Made by a program: the position numbers and the translations under genes. Shown in pieces: positions 37,673 to 46,324 of a stretch of DNA of 64,000 nucleotides (positions within the stretch are counted from its first letter, which is position 1; each line of letters begins with the position of its first letter). Location: assembly GCF_029945685.1 (NCBI RefSeq), contig NZ_JAQSDA010000012.1:1-64000 (forward strand), in the 5' to 3' direction. Under the pieces are notes generated by a model, which was not told where the DNA came from, did not search any database, and saw only the letters and a program-made list of their open reading frames with translations. This stretch comes from Polaromonas sp. Its GTDB lineage: Bacteria > Pseudomonadota > Gammaproteobacteria > Burkholderiales > Burkholderiaceae_C.

Positions 37673-37699
37673 GCAACAATTGTAGCTACAATTGTTGCA
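37665..37699. promoter_or_regulatory. 28-bp perfect palindromic operator with overlapping divergent promoters
   Basis: Bases 37672-37699 form a perfect palindrome; each half reads TGCAACAATTGTAG. It supplies a TACAAT -10 box on both strands. On the plus strand TTGGAC (37665-37670) is 16 nt before TACAAT (37687-37692). On the minus strand TTGCAC is 16 nt before its TACAAT. The plus -35 lies within the first codons of marR. Binding by MarR here would block both promoters; this is inferred from position and symmetry. Confidence 0.85.
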
Positions 37700-37720
37700 G
37701 GTGCAATCAAAGGAGAAGCA

Positions 37721-38275
37721 ATGACCCCGGAAGAAACATTGGCGTTATGGAATGAAGAACGCAACGCCGTCGTCGAACGCATGCTGGCCGGCGGCGGCAA
37801 ACCAGGCCTGGCCCACCCGTCCATGGTGGCCGGCAAAAGCGGGCTGGAGATCATGCAGGCCATGCTGGCCGGCGAGCTGCCCTTTCCGCACATTGCCGAC
37901 ACCCTGGATTTTTCGCTGGTGGAAGTCGGCCCCGGCAAGGCCGTGTTCCAGGGCACGCCGCAGCTCAAGCACTACAACCCGCTGGGGACGGTCCACGGGG
38001 GCTGGTACGCCACGCTGCTGGACTCGGCGCTGGGCTGCGCCGTACACACCATGATGCCGGCCGGACGCGCCTACACAACGGCGGAACTCGGCGTCAACAT
38101 CGTGCGGGCAGCGTCGCATCAAACCGGGCCGCTGCGGGCCATCGGCACCGTCATCCACTGCGGCCGGCAGCTGGCCACCGCCGAAGCCCGCATCATCGGG
38201 CCGGACGGCAAGCTGTATGCCCACGCCACCACCACCTGCCTGGTGTTCGAGGTGCCGCCGCCCAAAGCGGCCTGA
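37721..38275 (+). CDS. PaaI-family (hotdog-fold) thioesterase
   Basis: 184 residues. The hotdog core has the family motif [19 protein letters not shown] (about residues 90-108). Y(T)[12 protein letters not shown] and [16 protein letters not shown] follow. The enzyme class hydrolyses aromatic or aliphatic acyl-CoA. The ribosome site AAAGGAG stands 6 nt before ATG 37721. It is divergent from marR and shares the palindromic operator, so induction together with the exporter is likely. Confidence 0.88.
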   Translation: MTPEETLALWNEERNAVVERMLAGGGKPGLAHPSMVAGKSGLEIMQAMLAGELPFPHIADTLDFSLVEVGPGKAVFQGTPQLKHYNPLGTVHGGWYATLLDSALGCAVHTMMPAGRAYTTAELGVNIVRAASHQTGPLRAIGTVIHCGRQLATAEARIIGPDGKLYAHATTTCLVFEVPPPKAA

Positions 38276-38312
38276 ATTCCGGCCGGAATCATGTTCCCGG
38301 GGGCTGTGGATG

Positions 38313-39059
38313 TTATGCGGACTGCCCCGACGGCTTCGGCTGGGTGCGAACCTGTTCCACACGCCGGTTCACCAGCGCGGCGGCGAGCATCCATTTGGCG
38401 CGCGTCAGCCAGCCGAGTGCCAGATCCGCATGTTCCTTGCTGCTGTAGAAGTGCTCGGGGTCGTGGGCCACGCCCCAGTCATGCAGTGGCAGACTTGCCG
38501 GATCGGAGACGTTGTACTGTGCGTGCGCAGCATGCCGGCCATCCCAGAAATGCAGGCCCCTGATGTGGATGCCGTAGCCCACCAGGCTACCCGTCTGGCT
38601 CAGCAACTGCGCGGCCCGCGCCTCCAGCAGGGAATCCGTCACATAGGTGTCGGTCTGTATCCAGCGGTCATCGAGGTAAACCTCCGCCACGGCATGGGTG
38701 ATGGTGCTCTGGGGCACATCGATGATGCCCTTGAGGAAAGCACTGGACAGGGTCACGAAACGCAGCCGGGCGGGCACACCGACCGAGCGCAGCATGGCCA
38801 CAAACAGGGTGCCCTTGGTGTGGCAGTCGCCGCGCGCGGCCTTGAGCACGGCCGCCGCCGGTACATGGTCGAAACCGGCCACGCAGCCAAAAGGCAACGA
38901 CTTGACGAAGTCATGAAGGGCCACGGCTTTCCGGGTTGGCGTGTTCGCCAGTTGCGTGATGCGCATGACCTGGATACGGAGTTTGGGATCATCAAGATCA
39001 AGCAGGCGGGTGGAGCACAGCCAGTCGTGGGGCTGATCGGTCAGGGAAGACAGGGGCAT
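38313..39059 (-). CDS. Transglutaminase-like cysteine protease/peptidase domain protein
   Basis: 248 residues, cytoplasmic (no signal). The catalytic triad of the transglutaminase core is intact: C79 in [10 protein letters not shown]122 in [10 protein letters not shown] and D137 in IQTDTYV. The C-terminal half ([18 protein letters not shown]) is specific to a small proteobacterial subfamily. Such domains cleave or join peptides, but the target is unknown. It converges on the thioesterase gene with a 37-nt gap and faces away from gloA. Confidence 0.85.
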   Translation of the reverse strand: MPLSSLTDQPHDWLCSTRLLDLDDPKLRIQVMRITQLANTPTRKAVALHDFVKSLPFGCVAGFDHVPAAAVLKAARGDCHTKGTLFVAMLRSVGVPARLRFVTLSSAFLKGIIDVPQSTITHAVAEVYLDDRWIQTDTYVTDSLLEARAAQLLSQTGSLVGYGIHIRGLHFWDGRHAAHAQYNVSDPASLPLHDWGVAHDPEHFYSSKEHADLALGWLTRAKWMLAAALVNRRVEQVRTQPKPSGQSA

Positions 39060-39188
39060 GCAGGGAGTCGGGCTGATGTGAATTGCCCGCCATTATGCCG
39101 CCCCACCGGTGTTGAATTTCCCCTGTTGCCGCGGGTGTTCTGGATTGCCGGACAATGCCGGCATCTGTTCACAAGAAGGCGAAACACG

Positions 39189-39602
39189 ATGAGACTCCTG
39201 CATACCATGCTGCGCGTTGGCAACCTGCAACGCTCAATCAATTTCTACACCCAGGTGCTGGGCATGACGCTGCTGCGCACGTCCGAGAACCCCGAATACA
39301 AATACAGCCTGGCCTTTGTCGGCTACGAAGGCGGTAACCCGGGCCAGGCCGAAATCGAGCTGACCTGGAACTGGGATACCGACAGCTACGAGATGGGCAC
39401 GGCCTATGGCCATATCGCACTGGGTGTGCCCGATGCCCACGCCGCCTGCGAAAAGATCAAGGCCGCCGGCGGCAATGTCACGCGCGAAGCCGGACCGGTC
39501 AAGGGCGGCACCACGGTGATTGCTTTTGTCACCGATCCGGACGGCTACAAGATCGAGCTGATTGAGCGCAAGGGCGATGTGGGTGGAGCTGGCCTGCGCT
39601 AG
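39189..39602 (+). CDS. gloA: Lactoylglutathione lyase (glyoxalase I)
   Basis: A 137-residue VOC-fold enzyme. The metal ligands H5, E57, H75 and E123 correspond to H5/E56/H74/E122 of the Ni2+-dependent E. coli enzyme. It converts the methylglyoxal-glutathione hemithioacetal to S-lactoylglutathione. The start ATG 39189 has AAGGCG upstream. It is apparently monocistronic. Confidence 0.95.
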   Translation: MRLLHTMLRVGNLQRSINFYTQVLGMTLLRTSENPEYKYSLAFVGYEGGNPGQAEIELTWNWDTDSYEMGTAYGHIALGVPDAHAACEKIKAAGGNVTREAGPVKGGTTVIAFVTDPDGYKIELIERKGDVGGAGLR

Positions 39603-39913
39603 TGGATCGAAGCCTTCTGAATTCCGCAGCGGCGTGGGCCCGCGCTGGGCAGCCGGTCTCAACTCCCAACTAGCCACTCCCACTCCCACTCCCTAACCCC
39701 TCGCACCGATGGACGAGAGAGGGGACTTCATCTGGCCGGTGCGCTGCGCTCGCGTGCAAACATGTCCGACTCTCGGGGTTCCCGCGGCACGAGTGACCCA
39801 ACATGGATCCCGGATCAAGTTCTGGATGACACTCCACGCCGTCGTCGCTATAAATTCAATAGCTGATGACGCCCGCCAGGAAAGGACTGGAGGCGAAATT
39901 ACCTATGAACACG
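39603..39913. other. Gene-free region with two repeats between gloA and eda
   Basis: 311 nt with no credible gene. It holds a partial copy (39672-39765) of the repeat seen at 60479-60570, with shared GGGGACTTCAT and GCTCGCGTGCAAACATG, preceded by a CCACT-rich tract. It also holds a GCTA-N9-TAGC copy at 39847-39900. Both gloA and eda end into it. Confidence 0.7.
39847..39900 (+). repeat. GCTA-N9-TAGC interspersed repeat, intergenic copy
   Basis: Core GCTATAAATTCAATAGC with tail TGATGACGCCCG and GGACTGGAGGCG. It ends 14 nt from the eda stop codon. Confidence 0.8.
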
Positions 39914-40567
39914 CTATCTCGGCAAGCTGGCGGCCTGCCGCGCCAGCTCCGTGACCCGGACCCAGTCGCCGCGCGCCAGCGCATCGGCCGGCACCAGCCA
40001 GGAGCCGCCGACACAGACCACATTGGGCAGTGCCAGAAACTCGGCCGCGTTGGCTGCCGTGATGCCGCCGGTGGGGCAGAACATCACGTCGCCGAAGGGG
40101 CCGTTCCAGGCCTTGAGCATGGCCAGGCCGCCGGCCTGCAGGGCCGGGAAAAACTTGAGTTCGGTGAAGCCGTCTTCCTGCGCCGCCATGATTTCGCTGC
40201 CGGTGGCCACACCGGGCAGGAGAGGCAGGTGTGCATCGCGGCAGGCCGCACCCACCGCATGGGTGTAGCCCGGACTCACGATGAAACGCGCGCCGGCCAT
40301 GGCGCAGGCCTGCACATCGGCCGCGCTGCGCGCGGTGCCGGCGCCGACCACGGCTTCGGGCACATCACGTGCAATGGCTTCAATGCAGGCCAGCGCCTGC
40401 GGCGTGCGCAGGGTCACCTCCAGCATGCGGATCCCGCCGGCCACCAGCGCACGCGCCAGCGGGACAGCGTGCGCGACGTCGGTCAGCACAATCACCGGAA
40501 TAACCGCCGCGTCCTGCATCACCTGACGGGCCGTCAACGGGCCCTGGGTATCGATACTCACATCCAC
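39914..40567 (-). CDS. eda: KDPG / 4-hydroxy-2-oxoglutarate aldolase
   Basis: A 217-residue class I aldolase. The conserved Glu is in [10 protein letters not shown] and the Schiff-base Lys in FTELKFFPA (near residue 138). [11 protein letters not shown] is the family phosphate site. It cleaves 2-keto-3-deoxy-6-phosphogluconate to pyruvate and glyceraldehyde-3-phosphate. It starts at GTG 40567 and overlaps the edd 3' end by 10 nt. It is clearly distinct in sequence from dgoA in this window (for example LKFFP versus LKIFP). Confidence 0.95.
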   Translation of the reverse strand: MDVSIDTQGPLTARQVMQDAAVIPVIVLTDVAHAVPLARALVAGGIRMLEVTLRTPQALACIEAIARDVPEAVVGAGTARSAADVQACAMAGARFIVSPGYTHAVGAACRDAHLPLLPGVATGSEIMAAQEDGFTELKFFPALQAGGLAMLKAWNGPFGDVMFCPTGGITAANAAEFLALPNVVCVGGSWLVPADALARGDWVRVTELARQAASLPR

Positions 40568-42378
40568 GATAAGGCTCCTTCTTCGGCGGTCAGCGCGTGC
40601 CGACGCATGCCGGCAAACAGTTCGCGCCCCAGCCCCTGACCATTGGCATCACGCAACGCCTGCGGCATGACGGCGGTCGGCCGCGCCACCCAGTCGTCGC
40701 CCGCAACCCGGACCTCCAGCGTGCCGGCGAGCGCGTCCACCCGCACCACATCGCCATCACGCACTTTCGCCAGCGGCCCGCCAGCCGCTGCTTCCGGCGA
40801 CACATGGATGGCTGCCGGCACCTTGCCCGAGGCGCCGCTCATGCGTCCATCAGTCACCAGCGCCACGCGAAAGCCCTTGCCCTGCAGCACGGCCAGCGGC
40901 GGCGTGAGTTTGTGCAACTCCGGCATGCCATTGGCCTGCGGCCCCTGCCAGCGCACCACGCAGACCACGTCGCGATCCAGTTCACCGGCACGGAACGCCA
41001 CATGCAGGTCTTCCTGCGAATCAAACACGCGTGCCGGCGCCTCGATGACATGACGGTCGTCAGGCACGGCCGAGACCTTGATCACGCTGCGCCCCAGGTT
41101 GCCCTGCAGCAGCTTGAGGCCGCCGCTGGCGCTGAAGGGCGCAACCGCCGGCCGCACGATGGCCTCGTCTTTCGTCGCACCCATCTCGTGCCAGGCCAGC
41201 TTGCCGCCGACCGTGGCCGGCTCGCGCGTGTATTCGCGGATGCCGCCGGCGCGCACCGTCAGCACGTCCTCGTGCATGAAGCCGGCGTCGAGCAGCTCCC
41301 GGATCACAAAACCCGGTCCGCCGGCCGCCTGGAACTGGTTCACGTCGGCGCTGCCGTTCGGATAGACATGGGTCAACAGCGGCACGACATCGGACAGGTC
41401 GGAAAAATCATTCCAGTCGATCACGATGCCGGCCGAGTGCGCGACCGCGACCCAATGGATCAGGTGGTTGGTGGAGCCGCCGGTGGCCAGCAGCGCGACC
41501 ATGGCGTTGACGATGGCCTTTTCATCCACGATTTTGCCGATGGGCGAAAAACGTTTCGACGACTTCACGATGCCCAGCACCGTGCGTGTCGCCTCCCGCG
41601 TGAGTTCATCGCGCAGCTCGCCGCCGGGGTTCACAAAGGCGGTGCCGGGCACGTGCAGGCCCATGGCTTCAAGCAGCATCTGGTTGCTGTTGGCGGTGCC
41701 GTAAAAGGTGCAGGTGCCGGGGCTGTGGTAACTCTTGAGCTCCGCCTCGAGCAATTCCGCGCGCCCGACCAGACCCTGCGCGGCCTGCTCGCGCACGCGG
41801 GCTTTTTCCTTGTTCGGCAGACCCGAGGTCATGGGCCCGGCCGGTACGAACACCATGGGCAGGTGGCCGAAATGCAGCGCGCCAATCAGCAGGCCGGGCA
41901 CGATCTTGTCGCACACACCCAGCATCAGCGCGGCGTCGAACATGTCATGACTCAGCGACACCGCGGTCGCCATGGCAATCACGTCGCGGCTGAACAGGCT
42001 GAGCTCCATGCCCGGCGTGCCCTGCGTGACGCCGTCACACATGGCGGGCACGCCGCCGGCCACCTGCGCCGTGGCACCGTGCAGGCGCGCTTCCCGCTTG
42101 ATCAGGTCCGGATACGGCTGCAGCGGCGTGTGCGCCGACAACATGTCGTTGTAGGCGGTGACGATGCCGATGTTGGGGGCGCGTTCGGTGACCACCTTGA
42201 AGCGGTCGTCCAGCGGCATGCCGGCCACCGCATGGGCGATGTTGCCGCAGCCCATGCGGTCCACGCTGATGGCCCGCGTGGCCGCGCCGTCCAGACGCTG
42301 AAGGTAGCCGCTGCGCGTCGCAAGGCTGCGCTCGCGGATACGCGCGGTGACGTCGGCGACGGTGGTGTGAAGGGTCAT
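40558..42378 (-). CDS. edd: 6-phosphogluconate dehydratase
   Basis: A 606-residue IlvD/Edd dehydratase carrying the Fe-S cysteines in [16 protein letters not shown] and [11 protein letters not shown]. The C-terminal [17 protein letters not shown] is typical of Edd. It dehydrates 6-phosphogluconate to KDPG. With eda it completes the Entner-Doudoroff route, and gntK at 17 kb can supply its substrate from gluconate. Length and N-terminus match the E. coli enzyme (603 residues). Confidence 0.96.
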   Translation of the reverse strand: MTLHTTVADVTARIRERSLATRSGYLQRLDGAATRAISVDRMGCGNIAHAVAGMPLDDRFKVVTERAPNIGIVTAYNDMLSAHTPLQPYPDLIKREARLHGATAQVAGGVPAMCDGVTQGTPGMELSLFSRDVIAMATAVSLSHDMFDAALMLGVCDKIVPGLLIGALHFGHLPMVFVPAGPMTSGLPNKEKARVREQAAQGLVGRAELLEAELKSYHSPGTCTFYGTANSNQMLLEAMGLHVPGTAFVNPGGELRDELTREATRTVLGIVKSSKRFSPIGKIVDEKAIVNAMVALLATGGSTNHLIHWVAVAHSAGIVIDWNDFSDLSDVVPLLTHVYPNGSADVNQFQAAGGPGFVIRELLDAGFMHEDVLTVRAGGIREYTREPATVGGKLAWHEMGATKDEAIVRPAVAPFSASGGLKLLQGNLGRSVIKVSAVPDDRHVIEAPARVFDSQEDLHVAFRAGELDRDVVCVVRWQGPQANGMPELHKLTPPLAVLQGKGFRVALVTDGRMSGASGKVPAAIHVSPEAAAGGPLAKVRDGDVVRVDALAGTLEVRVAGDDWVARPTAVMPQALRDANGQGLGRELFAGMRRHALTAEEGALSWM

Positions 42379-42423
42379 GGGGGATTTGGGATGGGGGCCA
42401 AACAGGTGGCTGAAAATGAGTCG

Positions 42424-42449
42424 GTAACTTTATTACGATCTTCATCGTA
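42424..42449. promoter_or_regulatory. Candidate operator upstream of edd
   Basis: Two overlapping dyads: GTAACTTTATTAC (arms GTAA/TTAC) at 42424-42436 and TACGAT-CTTC-ATCGTA at 42434-42449. They lie 46-71 nt upstream of the edd start in an AT-rich patch. HexR, the usual ED-pathway regulator in proteobacteria, binds TGTAAT-type dyads, so this is a plausible HexR-like site; no hexR gene is in the window. Confidence 0.45.
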
Positions 42450-42560
42450 CTTGTTTGCCCCTCTTTTGGAAAGGCGCGGGTTACAGACCGGGTACCTAGC
42501 AGGGGCAAAAAACGTGGCTACCGCGGCCCCACTGCCCACCCCTGTGCTCCACGCTGATTC

Positions 42561-43130
42561 TTACTGCAGGGTGATCTCGACCCGGCGCGCCTCTGCGTCG
42601 CTCCCCGTTCCAGGCACCTGCTCGGGTTTTTGCAGCGTGATCTGGCTGTCTGCCACACCTGCGGCCCTCAGCGAATCACGGACTGCCAGCGCCCGCTGGC
42701 GGGCCAATTCGGCATTGGCTGCGGCATTGCCCCTGGGATCGTGAAAACCGGCAATGACCACCTTCTTGCCGGTTTTGGCGGCCCGGACCACATCGACCAG
42801 GGCCGCACCGGCGCCGGGCGCCAGGTCGGCCTTGCCGGACGCAAAATAGAACTTCACCACACCGTATTCCACCGTGATGCTCGCGGCATCCGCCACATCC
42901 CGAGCCGACAGCGCGGGTGCCGCCGCACTGGCCGGCACCAGGGGCCGTGACGCAGCGGCCACCGGCGCGGCCAACACCGGCAGCCCGGCAGCCCCCGCCG
43001 GGGCGGGCAAGGGCAGCGCGTCCCGACGCTGCAGCGCGAAGCCCATCACGAGCGCGATCACCAGGGCAACGATGGCAAATACAAGGCCCAGCACCAGGCC
43101 CAGCTGTTCATCATCCGATGAGGAAGACAT
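42561..43130 (-). CDS. OmpA-family C-terminal domain protein, inner-membrane-anchored
   Basis: 189 residues. One transmembrane helix (about residues 10-32) is followed by a Pro/Ala-rich linker and an OmpA-like domain from about 90: VKFYFASGKADLAPGA, then IAGFHDPRGNAAANAELARQRALAVRDSL. The residues matching the peptidoglycan contact (Asp and Arg) are D129 in HDPRG and the Arg in ARQRA. It probably tethers the membrane to the wall. The start ATG 43130 has GGAG 8 nt upstream. It is divergent from chaC. Confidence 0.88.
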   Translation of the reverse strand: MSSSSDDEQLGLVLGLVFAIVALVIALVMGFALQRRDALPLPAPAGAAGLPVLAAPVAAASRPLVPASAAAPALSARDVADAASITVEYGVVKFYFASGKADLAPGAGAALVDVVRAAKTGKKVVIAGFHDPRGNAAANAELARQRALAVRDSLRAAGVADSQITLQKPEQVPGTGSDAEARRVEITLQ

Positions 43131-43232
43131 GGATAAAACTCCGTGAAACGGCACTGGCGAAGGCGCCTGTACCGGCCGCAAAAAATAACCGGCAGTGTCG
43201 CCGGTGTGAGCCGGTCATTGTAAAGTCTGACT

Positions 43233-43859
43233 GTGGATACTCCCCCGCCTCCTGACCTGCGTCCCTTGCGTGATCCGGCGCCCATGCTCGATCGTTTTCT
43301 GCACCAGTGGGGCGGCCGCGAGGACCTCTGGATATTCGGCTACGCCTCGCTGATCTGGCGGCCCGATTTCGACTTTGCCGAACTGCGGCGCGCGCGGGTG
43401 CACGGCTGGCACCGGGCACTGAAGATGTGGAGCCGCATCAACCGCGGCACGCCCGAGTGTCCGGGGCTGGTGTTTGCCCTGCTCTCGGGCGGCAGTTGCC
43501 ACGGTGTGGTGTACCGCGTACCGAAACACGACGTGCCGGAGGTGGTCGCCAGACTCTGGCTGCGCGAAATGGCCACCGCGGTGTATGACCCGCGCCTGCT
43601 GCGTTGCAACACCGACAAAGGGCTGGTCCAGGCGCTGGCCTTCACCCTGTCACGGCGCAGTCCCAGTTTCACGGGCGAGCTCAGCGAAACGCACTACCGG
43701 CAGATTTTCTCGAGCGCCTGCGGCCGCTACGGCACCACGCACGACTATGCACGCCAGACGCTCGAAAGCCTGCACAACCACGGCATTTCAGATGCCCGGC
43801 TGGCGCGCCTGCTCCAACTCTCGCAGGCAGGGATTGCCAGCGACGGGCCGCAGGCCTAA
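43233..43859 (+). CDS. chaC: Glutathione-specific gamma-glutamylcyclotransferase (ChaC family)
   Basis: 208 residues. The substrate loop WIFGYASLIW (residues 33-42) and the catalytic Glu112 in REMATAVY are intact. ChaC enzymes cleave glutathione to 5-oxoproline and Cys-Gly. The start is a GTG. It stands 41 nt ahead of sodC, so the two redox genes may be co-transcribed. Confidence 0.92.
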   Translation: MDTPPPPDLRPLRDPAPMLDRFLHQWGGREDLWIFGYASLIWRPDFDFAELRRARVHGWHRALKMWSRINRGTPECPGLVFALLSGGSCHGVVYRVPKHDVPEVVARLWLREMATAVYDPRLLRCNTDKGLVQALAFTLSRRSPSFTGELSETHYRQIFSSACGRYGTTHDYARQTLESLHNHGISDARLARLLQLSQAGIASDGPQA

Positions 43860-43900
43860 AGTCACACCATTCCTTCCGCAACACCCACTCTGGAGACCTC

Positions 43901-44410
43901 ATGAAAACAGCCCTTCTTCTCGTGACGACCGCGGCCCTGCTGGTCGCCTGCGCCAGCAGCCCCAGCGGTCCGCGCGCCACCGCGCAGCTGCAACCCACGA
44001 CAGGCAATGCCACCAGCGGCAGCGTCAGTTTTGTCCAAGTGGGCAACAAGGTGCTGGTGAGCGGCGAAATCCGCGGCCTCAAGCCGAATGCGGAACACGG
44101 CTTTCATGTGCATGAAAAAGGCGACTGCTCCAGCGGCGACGGAATGAGTGCGGGCGGGCACTTCAACCCCACCGGCGCGCCGCACGGCAGCCACGGCATG
44201 GGCATGCACCACACCGGCGACCTGCCCAGCCTGAAAGCCGATGCCGGCGGCGTCGCGCGCTTCAACTTCGAATCAGGCTCCCTGGCTGTCGGCAGCGGCG
44301 TAACCGACATCGTCGGCAAAGGCCTGATTGTTCACCGCGATCCTGATGACTACAAAACCCAGCCGACCGGCAACTCGGGCCCTCGGCTGGCCTGCGCAGT
44401 GATCAGGTAG
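43901..44410 (+). CDS. sodC: Periplasmic Cu-Zn superoxide dismutase, lipoprotein form
   Basis: 169 residues. The signal ends in the lipobox LVAC, so Cys17 is probably lipidated. The metal ligands are in HGFHVHEKGDC (Cu), GGHFNPTGAPHG (bridging His and Zn) and LIVHRDPDDY. The disulfide Cys pair is in GDC and LACAV. It dismutates superoxide in the envelope. A ribosome site TGGAG lies upstream of ATG 43901. Confidence 0.94.
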   Translation: MKTALLLVTTAALLVACASSPSGPRATAQLQPTTGNATSGSVSFVQVGNKVLVSGEIRGLKPNAEHGFHVHEKGDCSSGDGMSAGGHFNPTGAPHGSHGMGMHHTGDLPSLKADAGGVARFNFESGSLAVGSGVTDIVGKGLIVHRDPDDYKTQPTGNSGPRLACAVIR

Positions 44411-44506
44411 CGCCCCCACGGTTGCGCACTTCGTGTCGCGCCCTGCCCCCCGAGGGGCCGCTGCGCCTGCGGCCCGGCAAAGCCGGTTCCGCGGCCCCTG
44501 CTTGAA
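44411..44506 (+). repeat. REP-like element (forward)
   Basis: Family start CGCCCCCACGGTTGCGCACT, palindromic middle (CCCCCCGAGGGG) and ending TTCCGCGGCCCCTGCTTGAA. It lies directly behind the sodC stop, between convergent sodC and the MobA-like gene. Confidence 0.85.
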
Positions 44507-44522
44507 TGAAGACACCAGACGA

Positions 44523-45107
44523 TCAACGCGCGACCAGCAATATTTCGGCGCGCGCCAAGTCGCCCAGCGTATCGATATCGGTCACCACACCCACATCGTC
44601 CAGCGCCAGAATTGCTACTGAATTGATAGCTTCCTGCGCACGAACGACGGGGGCTGCACCCTGATTTCCCTTCAAAGCCAGCAGTTGGTCGCGGCACGCC
44701 GGCGAAAACCCGACCGGGTGACCGCGAATGCCCTGGTACGAGGCCATCACCACCGCGTGCCGCTTCAGGGCCTCGGCCACCGCCAGCAGTGAGTCACCCC
44801 GCACCAGCGGCAGATCGCCCGGCAGAATCAACCAGCCAGCCGCATCGGTCGTAGCCCGAACCCCCTCGGCAATGGAGTCACCCATGCCGGGCCGTGAAAC
44901 ATCGGCCTGCACCACATGGTGTGGCAGGCCACTGGCGCGAACTGCGTCGAGCACATGCTGCAGCACCGGCTTGCCGGCCAGCAGTGCTGCCAGCTTGTGC
45001 GTGCTGCCGCCACTGGCGATAAAACGTTCGCCGCGGCCGGCTGCCAGCACGAGGACAGTGGGCAGTGCAGGGGGCGGGGGGGATACGGGCGATGGAAACA
45101 GGGGCAT
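44523..45107 (-). CDS. MobA-like nucleotidyltransferase (molybdenum cofactor cytidylyltransferase family)
   Basis: 194 residues. The nucleotidyltransferase signature [12 protein letters not shown]...[13 protein letters not shown] (residues 18-50) and [15 protein letters not shown] match MocA/CoxI-type enzymes that load CTP on molybdopterin. No molybdoenzyme gene is adjacent, which is unusual. The C-terminal stretch around [16 protein letters not shown] is encoded by an interspersed repeat. It lies 23 nt from the divergent pdxH start. Confidence 0.83.
   Translation of the reverse strand: MPLFPSPVSPPPPALPTVLVLAAGRGERFIASGGSTHKLAALLAGKPVLQHVLDAVRASGLPHHVVQADVSRPGMGDSIAEGVRATTDAAGWLILPGDLPLVRGDSLLAVAEALKRHAVVMASYQGIRGHPVGFSPACRDQLLALKGNQGAAPVVRAQEAINSVAILALDDVGVVTDIDTLGDLARAEILLVAR
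44614..44667 (-). repeat. GCTA-N9-TAGC repeat inside the MobA-like gene
   Basis: The core GCTACTGAATTGATAGC is in the coding sequence and read in frame on the minus strand as EAINSVA. The flanks (CTTCCTGCGCACG and GGGGCTGCACC) match the repeat tail. No stop is created. Confidence 0.75.
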
Positions 45108-45130
45108 GGGGGACTACCTATACTTCCAGT

Positions 45131-45778
45131 ATGTCAGAGCCCCACCAAAACATCGCCGACCTGCGCAAAAGCTACGAACGCGCCGAACTCAACGAATACG
45201 CCTCGCATGCCGATCCGATGCAGCAATTTGACCAATGGCTCAAGGAAGCCATCGCTGCCAGGGTGCCCGAGCCCAATGCGATGACCCTGGCCACCGTGGC
45301 CGGCAATGGCCGCCCCTCTACCCGGGTGGTGCTGGTCAAGGGGTATGACGAGCGCGGCATTGTCTGGTACACCAATTACGAGAGCCGCAAGGGCCAGGAA
45401 CTGGCCACCAATCCCTTCGCCGCGCTGCAGTTTCACTGGGTCGAGCTCGAGCGTGTGGTGCGCATTGAAGGCCGGGTCGAAAAAGTGTCTGCCGAGGAAA
45501 GCGACGAGTATTTCCACAGCCGGCCGCTGGATTCGCGCATTGGTGCATGGGCCAGCCCGCAGAGCGAAGTGATTTCCGGCCGCAGCGTGCTGGTGGCCAA
45601 TGCGGCCAAATATGGCGCCAAATTTTTGCTGCAGCCACCACGGCCGCCGCACTGGGGCGGCTACCGGCTCAAACCGGACAACTGGCAATTTTGGCAAGGC
45701 CGCAAAAGCCGGCTGCATGACCGGCTGCGCTACACCCAGGACGGGGCGGGCTGGCTGCGCGAGCGTCTGGCACCCTGA
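45131..45778 (+). CDS. pdxH: Pyridoxamine 5'-phosphate oxidase
   Basis: A 215-residue FMN flavoprotein. FMN-binding segments are [24 protein letters not shown] (about residues 65-88) and the C-terminal [16 protein letters not shown] with SRLHDRL. It oxidises PNP and PMP to pyridoxal phosphate, the cofactor used here by ArgD and KynU. The start ATG 45131 fits the family length (about 215). Confidence 0.96.
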   Translation: MSEPHQNIADLRKSYERAELNEYASHADPMQQFDQWLKEAIAARVPEPNAMTLATVAGNGRPSTRVVLVKGYDERGIVWYTNYESRKGQELATNPFAALQFHWVELERVVRIEGRVEKVSAEESDEYFHSRPLDSRIGAWASPQSEVISGRSVLVANAAKYGAKFLLQPPRPPHWGGYRLKPDNWQFWQGRKSRLHDRLRYTQDGAGWLRERLAP

Positions 45779-45790
45779 ATCCGGCGACCG

Positions 45791-46324
45791 TCAGGAATCC
45801 AGGCGCTGGATCGGCTGATTCGCCACCGCATCAAGCTGCGCCTGCGGCACCAGCCCCGGCGCAATCTCCGCCAGCGGCACCAGCACAAAAGCCCGCTGCG
45901 CCATGCGCGGGTGCGGCACGGTAAGCCGGGCTGAATCGATGCTCCCACTGCCATACAAAAGCAGATCCAGATCCAGCGTGCGCGGCGCGTTGCGATAGGG
46001 CCGCTCGCGGCCGGCGGCCTGTTCCAGGGCCTGCAACTGGCGCAGCAGATCGGGCGCGCTCAGGGCCGTCTGTACCTCCACCAACGCATTGATGTAGTCG
46101 CCACCGGCAGCCGGGCCGGGCGGGTCGCCCGCGCCGGCCAGCGGCGCGGTCCGGTACAGGCTGGAGCGGCCGGTCACCTGGGTCAGCGGCAGGCCCGCCA
46201 GGGCCTCCATGGCCGCCCGCACGGCCGCGCCGGCATCACCGAGGTTGGCCCCCAGCGCCACATACGCCGTGACAGGATGGGGCGAATCAGCGCGCAAGCC
46301 CGTCGCCATGGCCGCCTGGCTCAA
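45791..46324 (-). CDS. folK: 6-hydroxymethyl-7,8-dihydropterin pyrophosphokinase
   Basis: About 172-177 residues. HPPK marks are YVALGANLGD near the N-terminus and the conserved RPYRNAPRTLDLDLLLYG, with the Mg2+-binding DLD. It makes the pyrophosphate intermediate of folate synthesis. The apparent start is TTG 46324, overlapping the pcnB stop; ATG 46309 is an alternative and removes only five residues. It is the last gene of the hda-HAD-pcnB-folK run. Confidence 0.92.
   Translation of the reverse strand: MSQAAMATGLRADSPHPVTAYVALGANLGDAGAAVRAAMEALAGLPLTQVTGRSSLYRTAPLAGAGDPPGPAAGGDYINALVEVQTALSAPDLLRQLQALEQAAGRERPYRNAPRTLDLDLLLYGSGSIDSARLTVPHPRMAQRAFVLVPLAEIAPGLVPQAQLDAVANQPIQRLDS

Noticed and set aside
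39709..39954. An 81-codon plus-strand frame between gloA and eda
   Set aside because: It is composed of two repeat copies and runs into the opposite end of eda; no ribosome site or domain.
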